Shown here: positions 1 through 6,746 of the stretch, piece by piece
Layout of the letters: the number at the start of each line of letters is the position of its first letter
Position numbering within the stretch: position 1 is the stretch's first letter
DNA from: an uncultured Clostridiaceae bacterium
Lineage (GTDB): Bacteria; Bacillota; Clostridia; Lachnospirales; Lachnospiraceae
Assembly (NCBI GenBank): GCA_949948825.1
Contig: CATLIJ010000061.1
Span: 1 to 11,267 of the forward strand
Reading direction: 5' to 3'
Length of the DNA: 11,267 nucleotides
The notes under the pieces: generated by a model
Told to the model about the DNA's origin: nothing
Databases searched by the model: none
Seen by the model: the letters and a program-made list of their open reading frames with translations, nothing else
Translations under genes and position numbers: made by a program

Positions 1-15
1 AATAGCAGTTTCTTA

Positions 16-44
16 TGGACATTGGTATGGAAATACTATATAAT
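16..44 (+). promoter_or_regulatory. Sigma-A-type promoter of the thioesterase operon
   Basis: A -35 box TGGACA (16-21, one mismatch to TTGACA) is separated by exactly 17 nt from a perfect -10 box TATAAT (39-44). Transcription would begin near 51, about 40 nt before the thioesterase ATG at 92. The position rules out an upstream TTG start at 44, which lies inside the -10 box. No competing promoter is seen before the next two genes, so this probably drives all three. Confidence 0.75.
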
Positions 45-91
45 TGACTGGGACAGCTCATTTTGATTTTTTACTGAAAAGGGGGATGGGC

Positions 92-829
92 ATGTATTCG
101 TTTGATGCCCGGATTCGTTACAGCGAGGTGGGAGAGGATCAGCAGCTGACGGTTCCGGGAGTTGTGAATTATCTTCAGGATTGCTCCACCTTTCAGTCGG
201 AGGATCTGAAGATGGGCCTGGATTATTTGAGAGAAAGAAAGAGAGCCTGGTGGCTGTCTTCCTGGCAGGTGGTGGTAAAGAGGTATCCGCGCCTGGGGGA
301 GAAGATTGTTGTCAGCACCTGGCCCTATGATTTTAAGGGAATGTATGGATACCGGAATTTTACGATTCAGGACAGACAGGGGGATTGTCTGGTAAAAGCA
401 AATTCTGTCTGGTTTTTATTTGATACGGCAGCAGGCCGTCCGGTGAAGGTAAGGGAGGAAGATATCCGGGGATATGGCCCTGGAGAAGAAAGGCTGGATA
501 TGGAGTATGCCCCCAGGAAGATTTTGATGCCTGAGGTATATGAAACAGGAGATGCAGTGCAGGTGACGCGGCATTGTATTGACACCAACCGTCATGTAAA
601 TAATGCCTGGTATGTGGCAGCGGCCTGGGAAGCGCTGCCAGAGAGATTGCATGTTCTGGAAATCCGGGCAGAATACAAAAAGGCGGCAGTGCTGGGAGAT
701 GTGATGATTCCTAAGGTCAGCCGCCAGGGAGATGATTATACAGTTGTACTAAGCAGCCGGGAAGATCTGATCTATGCTGTGATATGGCTGCGGACCGGAC
801 AGGGAGGATGGCCGCAACAGAGCAGATGA
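92..829 (+). CDS. Acyl-ACP thioesterase (FatA/FatB-like, double hotdog)
   Basis: Predicted to hydrolyse acyl-acyl carrier protein in the cytoplasm and release free fatty acid, ending or diverting fatty acid synthesis. The 245-residue length fits bacterial members of the acyl-ACP thioesterase family. An N-terminal hotdog spans about residues 1-130 (with YLQDCSTFQSE at 27-37) and a second about 150-235. The key motif DTNRHVNN is at 164-171, matching the Asp-x-Asn-x-His catalytic segment of plant FatB. At the place where plant FatB has Glu-Cys after two basic residues, this protein has Ala-Ala (YKKAAV, 195-200), so catalytic details may differ. ATG at 92 is chosen because GGGGG at 81-85 gives 6-nt spacing and MYSFD is a typical family start; ATG at 86 would have no spacing. 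First gene of a probable three-gene operon. The family is clear; substrate chain length is unknown. Confidence 0.9.
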   Translation: MYSFDARIRYSEVGEDQQLTVPGVVNYLQDCSTFQSEDLKMGLDYLRERKRAWWLSSWQVVVKRYPRLGEKIVVSTWPYDFKGMYGYRNFTIQDRQGDCLVKANSVWFLFDTAAGRPVKVREEDIRGYGPGEERLDMEYAPRKILMPEVYETGDAVQVTRHCIDTNRHVNNAWYVAAAWEALPERLHVLEIRAEYKKAAVLGDVMIPKVSRQGDDYTVVLSSREDLIYAVIWLRTGQGGWPQQSR

Positions 830-850
830 TGGCAGAAATGGGGAAGTGTC

Positions 851-1765
851 ATGGAATTGCATGACCAGATTGGTAGGAAAGCAGCTGCAGGAATGCAGAT
901 ACAGATAGATGGACAGAAAGTGAGAGTTTCAATGATTGAGTTAGGTAAGATTCAAAAACTGGTGGTACAGAGAGTGAAGAGCTTTGGCGTATATTTGGGA
1001 GAGGAGAATGACCCGGCTAATTCGGTTCTGCTTCCCAAAAAGCAGGTTCCGGAGGGAACAAAGCCAGGAGATACGCTGGAAGTCTTTATTTATAAAGATT
1101 CGGAGGACCGGCTGATTGCAACCACCGGAACACCGAAGCTGCAGGTGGGGGAGGTGGCAGTGCTTCAGGTAAAGGATGTGGCTAAAGTAGGGGCGTTTCT
1201 TGATATGGGGCTGGAAAAGGATCTGTTGCTGCCCTTTAAGGAGCAGAATCATAAGGTGCAGGAGGGAGAGCATTGTCTGGTGGCATTGTATGTGGACAAG
1301 AGTCGGCGCCTTGCCGCTACCATGAATGTGTACTCATATATGAGTGCAGAGTCTCCTTATAAAAAGGATGACCGGGTAAAGGGAACCATCTACGAGATCA
1401 ATGAAAATCTGGGGGCTTTTGTAGCTGTGGATGACCAGTATTATGGCCTGATTCCCAAAAGAGAGATGTATGGAGAGTTCCATCCGGGAGACTCGGTGGA
1501 AGCCAGAGTGATTAAAGTAAGAGATGACGGAAAGCTTGACCTGAGTCCGCGGCAGAAGGCGTACATGCAGATGGACATGGATGCAGAGCTGGTGATGAAG
1601 GCTGTGGAGGAGTTTGGCGGTGTGCTGCCTTTTAATGATAAGGCAAGGCCGGAGACGATTCTGCGGGAGATGAAGATGAGCAAAAATGCTTTTAAACGTG
1701 CAGTAGGGCGGCTTTTAAAGGAAGGCCGAATCCGCATTACGGAGCAGACCATTGAACGGACATAG
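851..1765 (+). CDS. cvfB: S1 RNA-binding protein, CvfB/YitL family
   Basis: Cytoplasmic RNA-binding protein of the CvfB family; in Staphylococcus aureus CvfB influences virulence-gene expression, but the molecular role is poorly defined. The 304 residues fit three S1-like beta-barrel repeats followed by a winged helix: repeat 1 about 33-95 (VKSFGVYLGEE), repeat 2 about 97-160 (VGAFLDMGLEKDLLLPF), repeat 3 about 172-235 (GAFVAVDDQYYGLIP, ending KLDLSPR), and a winged helix at 245-304 (MSKNAFKRAVGRLLKEGRI). The start is uncertain. ATG 851 has a GGGGAAG stretch 5-6 nt upstream, but ATG 932 (MIELGKIQ) is where many relatives begin and would shorten the protein to 277 residues. It lies 21 nt after the thioesterase stop and is probably in the same transcript. 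Family assignment is solid; the gene symbol is by similarity only. Confidence 0.85.
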   Translation: MELHDQIGRKAAAGMQIQIDGQKVRVSMIELGKIQKLVVQRVKSFGVYLGEENDPANSVLLPKKQVPEGTKPGDTLEVFIYKDSEDRLIATTGTPKLQVGEVAVLQVKDVAKVGAFLDMGLEKDLLLPFKEQNHKVQEGEHCLVALYVDKSRRLAATMNVYSYMSAESPYKKDDRVKGTIYEINENLGAFVAVDDQYYGLIPKREMYGEFHPGDSVEARVIKVRDDGKLDLSPRQKAYMQMDMDAELVMKAVEEFGGVLPFNDKARPETILREMKMSKNAFKRAVGRLLKEGRIRITEQTIERT

Positions 1766-1781
1766 CAGTGTGCTGAATAAC

Positions 1782-1787
1782 AGGAGG
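1782..1787 (+). promoter_or_regulatory. Ribosome-binding site that fixes a TTG start
   Basis: A consensus AGGAGG sits 6 nt before TTG at 1794. No ATG or GTG in that frame is suitably spaced. This places the methyltransferase start at 1794 and not at the TTG at 1752 inside the preceding gene. Confidence 0.8.
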
Positions 1788-1793
1788 ATTGTT

Positions 1794-2378
1794 TTGGACA
1801 CGATTGAGTATTATAACAAGTATGCAGCAAAGATTTTTGAGGATACAGCAGAGCTGGACCTGGAGAATCTGCGCCAGAAGTTTTTGAAATACCTGGAGGA
1901 GGGAGATACCATTCTGGACTTAGGCTGTGGGTCCGGCAGGGACAGTTTGGCCTTTTATGAGCTGGGATACGACGTGACGCCTCTGGATGCTTCCAGAGAG
2001 ATGTGTAAACTGGCAGAGATACATACAGGCATTGAGGTTCTGCAGATGGCATATGAGGATATGGAGTTTGACGAGGTATTCGATGGTGTCTGGGGCTGCG
2101 GGGCGCTGATTCATGTGCCGGAGAATGAGCTGGAGGGGATTCTTGAGCGGGTGATTAACGCCATGTGCCGGAACGGAATTTTGTTTTTGTCTTTTCGGGA
2201 AGGAGATTTTGAAGGCTTTAAAGGGGAACAATACTTTTGTGAATATACAGAAGAGAAGCTGGAACGGATTTTAAAAGAGACCCGCCGTCTGGAGATAAAG
2301 AAGCTGTGGAGCAGTGAAGGACAGAGCCGGAGTGGAGAGGAGCAGTGGATTAATGTGCTGGCACGGAAGATTTCCTGA
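1794..2378 (+). CDS. Class I SAM-dependent methyltransferase, small-molecule type
   Basis: Predicted cytoplasmic methyltransferase of 194 residues using S-adenosylmethionine; the acceptor cannot be told from sequence. The SAM-binding motif I, DLGCGSGRDS, is at residues 42-51. The acidic residue that contacts the ribose follows at Asp65 in PLDASREM, and motif IV/post-IV appears as GVWGCGALIHVP at 99-110. The N-terminus MDTIEYYNKYA is typical of this subgroup, which resembles tellurite-resistance-like and UbiE-like methyltransferases. The start is TTG, supported by an ideal AGGAGG 6 nt upstream. The gene follows the CvfB-like gene by 28 nt and is probably the last gene of the operon, as a terminator lies about 200 nt downstream. 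No mutation of the SAM site is seen. Confidence 0.88.
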   Translation: MDTIEYYNKYAAKIFEDTAELDLENLRQKFLKYLEEGDTILDLGCGSGRDSLAFYELGYDVTPLDASREMCKLAEIHTGIEVLQMAYEDMEFDEVFDGVWGCGALIHVPENELEGILERVINAMCRNGILFLSFREGDFEGFKGEQYFCEYTEEKLERILKETRRLEIKKLWSSEGQSRSGEEQWINVLARKIS

Positions 2379-2575
2379 CAGTTCAATGCTGTTCAGCGGA
2401 GGGCTGCGGCAATCCATGGATTTAAATTTGTGACAGCTTTTTCAATAAAAATTTATGATTGGAAAAGGGAATTTTCACAGGAAAACAGGATAGGTGTTGG
2501 GCATGATTCACAAGTTTTAGCGACAGTAAATCAGGAACCGTTATTTTTTTGTGAAGATTTATGAAGTTGGCCAAG

Positions 2576-2612
2576 AAAAGCAGGTTCTTTTGAATCTGCT
2601 TTTGTAATTTTT
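2576..2612 (+). terminator. Intrinsic terminator after the thioesterase operon
   Basis: A 12-bp stem (one G-T wobble) pairs 2576-2587 with 2592-2603 around a TTTT loop. It is followed by a T-rich but interrupted tract (gtaattttt). The T-rich side lies only on the + strand, so it should stop transcripts coming from the methyltransferase. It sits about 200 nt after that stop codon, leaving a long 3' UTR. Confidence 0.75.
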
Positions 2613-2668
2613 ATCACTTTTTTTTACCCATAGGCAGAATTTACAAAATTGCGAGGATTTTTTGGTGA

Positions 2669-2684
2669 TTTGCCATATGGCAAA
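2669..2684. repeat. Perfect 16-bp palindrome over the -35 box
   Basis: TTTGCCATATGGCAAA reads identically on both strands. It contains the -35 hexamer of the promoter for the sugar-importer ATPase, so a bound dimeric regulator would be expected to block polymerase. No regulator family is assigned to it; the centre CATATG has no recognised specificity here. Confidence 0.65.
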
Positions 2685-2698
2685 AAAATTAATATTAT
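2670..2698 (+). promoter_or_regulatory. Sigma-A-type promoter of the sugar ABC ATPase gene
   Basis: -35 box TTGCCA (2670-2675) and -10 box TATTAT (2693-2698), each one mismatch from consensus, have a 17-nt spacer. Predicted transcription start is near 2705, giving an approximately 85-nt leader before the ATG at 2790. The -35 box lies inside the 16-bp palindrome. Confidence 0.7.
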
Positions 2699-2773
2699 TG
2701 TAAGATAAATGAAGTAACGAAAGCGGGGTAGTGTGGGTATACCCGTTCCAATCACAAGACAAGAACTTATATC

Positions 2774-2779
2774 AGGAGG
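2774..2779 (+). promoter_or_regulatory. Ribosome-binding site deciding the ATPase start
   Basis: AGGAGG lies 10 nt before ATG 2790 but only 1 nt before the in-frame ATG 2781, so 2790 is preferred. The resulting MASLSLRNV start is the usual one for this family. Confidence 0.75.
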
Positions 2780-2789
2780 AATGAAGAAT

Positions 2790-3902
2790 ATGGCTAGTCT
2801 GTCATTGAGAAACGTAACAAAATCTTATCCCAATGGATATGTGGCAGTTAAGGATTTTAACCTGGAGATTGCTGATAAGGAATTTATTATTTTCGTAGGT
2901 CCGTCCGGATGTGGTAAGTCCACCACTCTGCGTATGGTTGCTGGTTTGGAGGATATTTCTTCCGGTGAACTGTACATTGACGGGAAGCTGGTAAATGACG
3001 TGGAGCCAAAGGACAGAGATATTGCAATGGTATTCCAGAACTATGCTCTGTATCCTCATATGTCTGTATACGATAACATGGCATTCGGACTGAAGCTTAG
3101 AAAGGTTCCGAAAGATGAGATTGATAAGCTGGTTCAGGAAGCAGCAAGAATCCTGGATTTGTCTCACCTGTTAGACCGTAAGCCGAAGGCTCTGTCCGGT
3201 GGTCAGAGACAGCGTGTGGCTATGGGCCGTGCCATTGTCCGCAGCCCGAAGGTATTCCTTATGGACGAGCCGCTGTCCAACCTGGATGCCAAGTTAAGAG
3301 GACAGATGCGTATTGAGATTTCCAAGCTGCATCAGAGACTGCAGGCAACCATTATCTATGTAACTCATGACCAGACTGAGGCTATGACACTGGGTACCCG
3401 GATCGTTGTTATGAAGGATGGTATTGTTCAGCAGGTAGATTCTCCTCAGAATCTGTATGATAAGCCCTGCAATAAGTTTGTTGCCGGATTTATCGGCGCA
3501 CCGCAGATGAACCTGGTAGATGCCACGGTTGGCAAGGCTGGCAGCGGCGTTACCCTGACCTTTGACGGCAACACAATCACTCTGCCGGAGGAAAAGGGCA
3601 AAGTGCTGGATCAGAAGGGCTATGTAGGAAAGACCGTTACATTGGGTATTCGTCCGGAGGATCTGCATGACGAGGAGGCTTATCTGAAGGCTTCTCCTGA
3701 CAGTGTATTCTCTGCTACAGTTCGTGTATATGAGCTGTTGGGCGCTGAGGTGTATCTGTATTTTGATCTGCAGGAGACCAACTGCACAGCAAGAGTGAAT
3801 CCGCGGACAACTGCAAGACCAGGCGATACGATCCGGCTGGCTATGGATCTGAGCAAGGTGCATGTATTTGATAAAGAGACAGAGCAGGTAGTGACCAACT
3901 AA
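2790..3902 (+). CDS. Carbohydrate ABC importer ATPase, UgpC/MsmX/MsmK family
   Basis: Cytoplasmic ATP-hydrolysing subunit for ABC importers of sugars or sugar derivatives; family members such as MsmX of Bacillus subtilis energise several importers. The 370-residue protein is complete. Walker A GPSGCGKST is at 37-45, the Q-loop glutamine at 83, the signature LSGGQ at 135-139, Walker B VFLMDEP at 155-161, the D-loop SNLDA at 163-167 and the switch histidine at 193. Residues from about 235 onward form the MalK-like OB/TOBE regulatory domain (GIRPEDLHDEEA near 292-303). No permease or binding-protein gene adjoins it, which fits a shared ATPase. It has its own promoter and a strong terminator, so it is probably a single-gene unit. 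It uses more GGT, CGT and GTT codons than its neighbours, as expected of a highly expressed gene. Choosing among ugpC, msmX and msmK needs phylogeny. Confidence 0.95.
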   Translation: MASLSLRNVTKSYPNGYVAVKDFNLEIADKEFIIFVGPSGCGKSTTLRMVAGLEDISSGELYIDGKLVNDVEPKDRDIAMVFQNYALYPHMSVYDNMAFGLKLRKVPKDEIDKLVQEAARILDLSHLLDRKPKALSGGQRQRVAMGRAIVRSPKVFLMDEPLSNLDAKLRGQMRIEISKLHQRLQATIIYVTHDQTEAMTLGTRIVVMKDGIVQQVDSPQNLYDKPCNKFVAGFIGAPQMNLVDATVGKAGSGVTLTFDGNTITLPEEKGKVLDQKGYVGKTVTLGIRPEDLHDEEAYLKASPDSVFSATVRVYELLGAEVYLYFDLQETNCTARVNPRTTARPGDTIRLAMDLSKVHVFDKETEQVVTN

Positions 3903-3954
3903 GCTGTTAATAAGATCCGGATATAAGTTTTTTATGAAATTTTAGTGAAAAAAG

Positions 3955-3989
3955 GCAGGCGAGTGTAGATACTCGCTTGCTTTTTTTTT
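3955..3989 (+). terminator. Strong intrinsic terminator after the sugar ABC ATPase
   Basis: A 10-bp stem with one G-T wobble pairs 3955-3964 with 3971-3980 around a 6-nt loop and is followed by nine Ts (3981-3989). Six As precede the stem (3948-3953), so it could also act on the opposite strand, although no converging gene is present. It separates the ATPase transcript from the regulator-ftsEX block. Confidence 0.92.
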
Positions 3990-3992
3990 CAG

Positions 3993-4021
3993 TTTGCATT
4001 AAGATATAAGACAGGGACAAT
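3993..4021 (+). promoter_or_regulatory. Possible weak promoter of the regulator-ftsEX operon
   Basis: The best spaced pair is TTTGCA (3993-3998) and GACAAT (4016-4021) with a 17-nt spacer, four of six matches each. A better single -10, TATAAG (4005-4010), has no real -35 because the expected place falls in the terminator T-tract. A promoter is expected here because a strong terminator lies just upstream, but the exact boxes are uncertain. Confidence 0.3.
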
Positions 4022-4052
4022 GACAAAACTTCGAAGAAGAGGAGCGTGTGAC

Positions 4053-5141
4053 ATGATTTCAAATCAGATTCTTCAGACAACAATTGAAGGCTTAAAAGGA
4101 ATTACAAGAATTGACCTCTGCATTTGTGATACAGAGGGAAAGGTGCTTGCCTCTACATTTCCAGAGGCGGAAGAATATGAAAGCTCCATCCTGTCTTTTG
4201 TGGATTCGCCGGCAGACAGTCAGGTGATTCAGGGGTATCAGTTTTTTAAGGTGTTTGATGAACATCAGCTGGAATATATTCTGTTGGCCAGAGGCGGCAG
4301 CGATGATGTGTATATGGTTGGAAAGCTGGCTGCATTTCAGGTACAGAATCTTTTAGTGGCCTATAAAGAGCGGTTTGATAAGGATAATTTTATTAAGAAT
4401 CTGCTCCTTGACAATCTTCTTTTGGTGGATATTTATAATCGGGCGAAGAAGCTGCATATTGAGACTACAGTGCGCCGGGTGGTATTTCTGATTGAGACAA
4501 AGCATGAAAAGGATGTGAATGCATTAGAGACCGTGCGGAGCTTATTTGCTGCCAAAACCAAGGATTTTATTACAGCAGTGGATGAGAAGAACATTATTCT
4601 GGTAAAGGAGATCAAACCCACAGAGGATTATGGGGATTTGGAGAAGACAGCCAACATGATCCTGGATATGCTGAATACAGAAGCCATGACAAAGGTTCAT
4701 GTATCCTTTGGTACGATTGTGGGAGACATTAAAGAGGTGTCCCGGTCTTACAAGGAAGCCAAGATGGCTTTGGATGTGGGAAAGATCTTTTATAGTGGAA
4801 AGAATGTGGTGGCATACAGCAATCTGGGAATCGGAAGACTGATTTATCAGCTTCCGCTGCCGCTTTGCCGTATGTTTATCCGTGAGGTGTTTGAGAACAA
4901 ATCTCCGGATGATTTTGATGAGGAGACCCTGGCTACTATCAATAAATTTTTTGAGAACAGCCTGAATGTGTCCGAGACCTCCAGACAGCTTTATATTCAC
5001 CGGAATACTCTGGTGTACCGTCTGGACAAGCTGCAGAAGAGTACGGGATTGGATCTGCGGGTGTTTGAGGATGCCATTACCTTTAAGATTGCGTTGATGG
5101 TGGTAAAATATATGAAATATATGGAAAATCAGGACTTCTGA
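4053..5141 (+). CDS. PucR/CdaR-type helix-turn-helix transcriptional regulator
   Basis: Predicted DNA-binding regulator of 362 residues, related to the sugar diacid regulator CdaR and to PucR. An N-terminal sensor-like region (about 1-105, ITRIDLCICDTEGKVLAS at 17-34) is followed by a GGDEF-like middle domain (about 138-255, VSFGTIVGDIKEVSRSYKEA at 217-236). The C-terminal PucR HTH covers about 290-355, with the recognition segment NVSETSRQLYIHRNTLVYRL at 305-324. The ligand is unknown; the sensor region is not clearly the classical diacid-binding domain. ATG 4053 is chosen over the in-frame ATG 4020 because AGAGGAG at 4038-4044 gives 8-nt spacing and MISNQILQ is a typical beginning. The stop is 8 nt before ftsE, and GAGG of the ftsE ribosome site overlaps it, so the two are very likely co-transcribed. 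It also lies just after the sugar ATPase gene, hinting at a carbohydrate or nutrient signal. Confidence 0.87.
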   Translation: MISNQILQTTIEGLKGITRIDLCICDTEGKVLASTFPEAEEYESSILSFVDSPADSQVIQGYQFFKVFDEHQLEYILLARGGSDDVYMVGKLAAFQVQNLLVAYKERFDKDNFIKNLLLDNLLLVDIYNRAKKLHIETTVRRVVFLIETKHEKDVNALETVRSLFAAKTKDFITAVDEKNIILVKEIKPTEDYGDLEKTANMILDMLNTEAMTKVHVSFGTIVGDIKEVSRSYKEAKMALDVGKIFYSGKNVVAYSNLGIGRLIYQLPLPLCRMFIREVFENKSPDDFDEETLATINKFFENSLNVSETSRQLYIHRNTLVYRLDKLQKSTGLDLRVFEDAITFKIALMVVKYMKYMENQDF

Positions 5142-5149
5142 GGTTATGT

Positions 5150-5836
5150 ATGATTGAGATTTTAAATGTCTGCAAGACATATGGGACAGGAAACCGGGCT
5201 TTGCGGGATATTAATATTACGATTCAGGACGGAGAATTTGTATTTATTATGGGACGCTCCGGGTCCGGCAAATCCACCCTTTTGCGGCTGCTCATTAAGG
5301 AGGAGGAGCCAACCTCCGGGGAGATTATTGTCAATGACACAGATCTGCAGGATATGCGGCGCAGGCATATTCCAAGGTACCGGCGGAGACTGGGAATGGT
5401 ATTTCAGGATTTTCGTCTTTTAAAAGACCGAAATGTATTTGAGAATGTGGCGTTTGCCCAGCGGGTAGTGGGGACGCCTCAGAAGACGATCCGGGAGTCT
5501 GTGCCAGAGATGCTGAAGCTGGTAGGGCTTTCAGCCAAGTACAAATCCCTGCCTCAGCATTTGTCCGGGGGAGAGCAGCAGAGAGTGGCCATAGCGCGGG
5601 CTTTGATCAACCGGCCGGAGGTGCTGCTGGCTGATGAACCTACGGGAAATCTGGATCATCAGAATGCAGCTGAGATTATGAATCTTTTGTGGGACATTAA
5701 CCAGAGAGGTACTACTGTGGTGGTAGTGACCCACAGTCAGGAGATAGTGGAGCAGATGGGCGGCCGGGTGATCACTCTGGAGCGGGGGCGGATTATATCC
5801 GATGAGATAAAGGACGGACAAAGCCATGAGGATTAG
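5150..5836 (+). CDS. ftsE: Cell division ATP-binding protein FtsE
   Basis: ATPase of the FtsEX complex, which sits at the inner face of the membrane at the division site and uses ATP to switch on peptidoglycan hydrolases outside the cell. The protein is 228 residues, the normal FtsE length. Walker A GRSGSGKST is at 35-43, the Q-loop glutamine at 86 (VFQDFRLL, typical of FtsE), the signature LSGGEQQR at 138-145, Walker B VLLADEPTGNLD at 158-169 and the switch histidine at 195. The GAGG ribosome site at 5140-5143 overlaps the stop of the preceding regulator gene, suggesting coupled translation. The 3' end overlaps ftsX by 11 nt. All catalytic motifs are intact. Confidence 0.96.
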   Translation: MIEILNVCKTYGTGNRALRDINITIQDGEFVFIMGRSGSGKSTLLRLLIKEEEPTSGEIIVNDTDLQDMRRRHIPRYRRRLGMVFQDFRLLKDRNVFENVAFAQRVVGTPQKTIRESVPEMLKLVGLSAKYKSLPQHLSGGEQQRVAIARALINRPEVLLADEPTGNLDHQNAAEIMNLLWDINQRGTTVVVVTHSQEIVEQMGGRVITLERGRIISDEIKDGQSHED

Positions 5837-6734
5837 TGTTTTATGGTATTGCCTGAAACAGGGAATCAAAAATATATGCAGGAATATCTGGTTTTCACTG
5901 GCTTCTATTGCAACGATTTCTGCCTGTGTTTTTTTATTTTGCCTGTTTTTTTCTATTATTGCCAATGTTCAGTTTATGGTCAAAAATATGGAGAGCACAG
6001 TTGGAATTACAGTGCTGTTTGAGGAGGATTTAAGCGAGGCGGATATTCAGGCATTGGGTGATGTGATTCAGGAGCGGAGCGAGGTAAAGGAGATGATCTA
6101 TGTGTCTCCAAAAGAGGCATGGGAGTCTTTTCAGAAGGATTATTTTGCAGGACATGAGGAGCTGGCAGAGGGATTTTCAGAAGATAATCCTCTGGCAGGG
6201 TCTGCAAGCTATGAAATTCATCTCCATGACATTTCCACTCAGAACGTGCTGGTGGCTTATCTTCAGGGATTGGAGGGAGTCCGCCAGGTCAATTACTCCA
6301 ATATGATTGTGGCTGGCTTTGGGGGATTTAACCGGATGATCAGCTTGTTGTCCCTGGTGATTATCGGAGTCCTTTTGCTGGTAGCCATGTTCTTAATCAG
6401 CAATACGATTTCAGTGGCTGCGGCTTTTCGGAAAAAGGAAAGCCAGATTATGCGGCTGATTGGAGCCACGAATTTTATGATCCGGGCGCCGTTTATTGTG
6501 GAGGGTGTGTTAATCGGGCTGATTGGCGCTGGTATTCCCCTGGCAGGGATTTATGTGCTTTATACCCGTTCTGTGACCTATTTGATGGAGAAATTCCAGA
6601 TTCTGTCGGGGATTTTTATGTTTCTGCCCATGGATGCGATTTTTCCCACCATGATTGCAGTGGCTATGTGTCTTGGGGTGGGAATCGGATTTTTCGGAAG
6701 TATTTTTACGGTCCGGAAGTATTTGAGAGTGTAA
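5826..6734 (+). CDS. ftsX: Cell division membrane protein FtsX
   Basis: Membrane partner of FtsE; its extracellular domain binds and activates a coiled-coil peptidoglycan hydrolase. The 302 residues show the expected plan: cytoplasmic amphipathic start (1-20), TM1 about 21-48, an external domain about 50-168, then TM2 170-197, TM3 222-247 and TM4 271-296. The conserved loop FRKKESQIMRLIGATNFMIR is at 201-220, followed by APFIVEG. It overlaps the end of ftsE by 11 nt, and AAGGA about 11 nt upstream of its ATG can serve as a ribosome site. The M23 hydrolase gene begins 12 nt after its stop, which makes that protein the likely FtsX ligand. Confidence 0.95.
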   Translation: MRISVLWYCLKQGIKNICRNIWFSLASIATISACVFLFCLFFSIIANVQFMVKNMESTVGITVLFEEDLSEADIQALGDVIQERSEVKEMIYVSPKEAWESFQKDYFAGHEELAEGFSEDNPLAGSASYEIHLHDISTQNVLVAYLQGLEGVRQVNYSNMIVAGFGGFNRMISLLSLVIIGVLLLVAMFLISNTISVAAAFRKKESQIMRLIGATNFMIRAPFIVEGVLIGLIGAGIPLAGIYVLYTRSVTYLMEKFQILSGIFMFLPMDAIFPTMIAVAMCLGVGIGFFGSIFTVRKYLRV

Positions 6735-6746
6735 GGTGGTGGAAGG

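Larger units (their letters stand above)
2379..2789. other. 411-nt intergenic region with terminator, promoter and leader
   Basis: No convincing gene is present on either strand. The first 195 nt are AT-rich and show only weak inverted repeats, for example TTCACAA at 2507-2513 against TTGTGAA at 2549-2555, with a 35-nt loop. An intrinsic terminator follows at 2576-2603, then a promoter with an overlapping 16-bp palindrome (2669-2698), then a leader of about 85 nt containing the 10-bp palindrome GGGTATACCC at 2735-2744. Confidence 0.7.

Noticed and set aside
44..91. TTG start at 44 (and ATG at 86) for the thioesterase
   Set aside because: TTG 44 lies in the -10 box of the promoter, and ATG 86 directly abuts the GGGGG. 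ATG 92 has the right spacing and a family-typical start.
1752..1793. TTG start at 1752 for the methyltransferase, overlapping the CvfB-like gene
   Set aside because: No ribosome site precedes it, whereas TTG 1794 follows a perfect AGGAGG by 6 nt and begins the conserved part of the protein.
1441..2052. 203-codon open frame on the - strand
   Set aside because: It runs opposite two clear genes, has no ribosome site, and its composition (Pro/Ser/Arg-rich) is that of an antisense shadow.
2379..2420. GC-rich stretch after the methyltransferase as its terminator
   Set aside because: Only short, imperfect stems can be drawn and no T-tract follows. The hairpin at 2576-2603 is a far better terminator.
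2507..2555. TTCACAA/TTGTGAA inverted pair as a possible operator or terminator
   Set aside because: Seven bp separated by 35 nt of AT-rich sequence is easily explained by chance and forms no stable stem.
4020..4052. ATG 4020 as start of the PucR-type regulator
   Set aside because: It lacks a ribosome site and adds an arginine-rich tail of 11 residues not expected in the family. ATG 4053 has AGAGGAG at good spacing.
4542..5180. 212-codon open frame on the - strand
   Set aside because: Antisense to the PucR-type regulator, with His/Gln-rich low-quality sequence and no recognisable domain.
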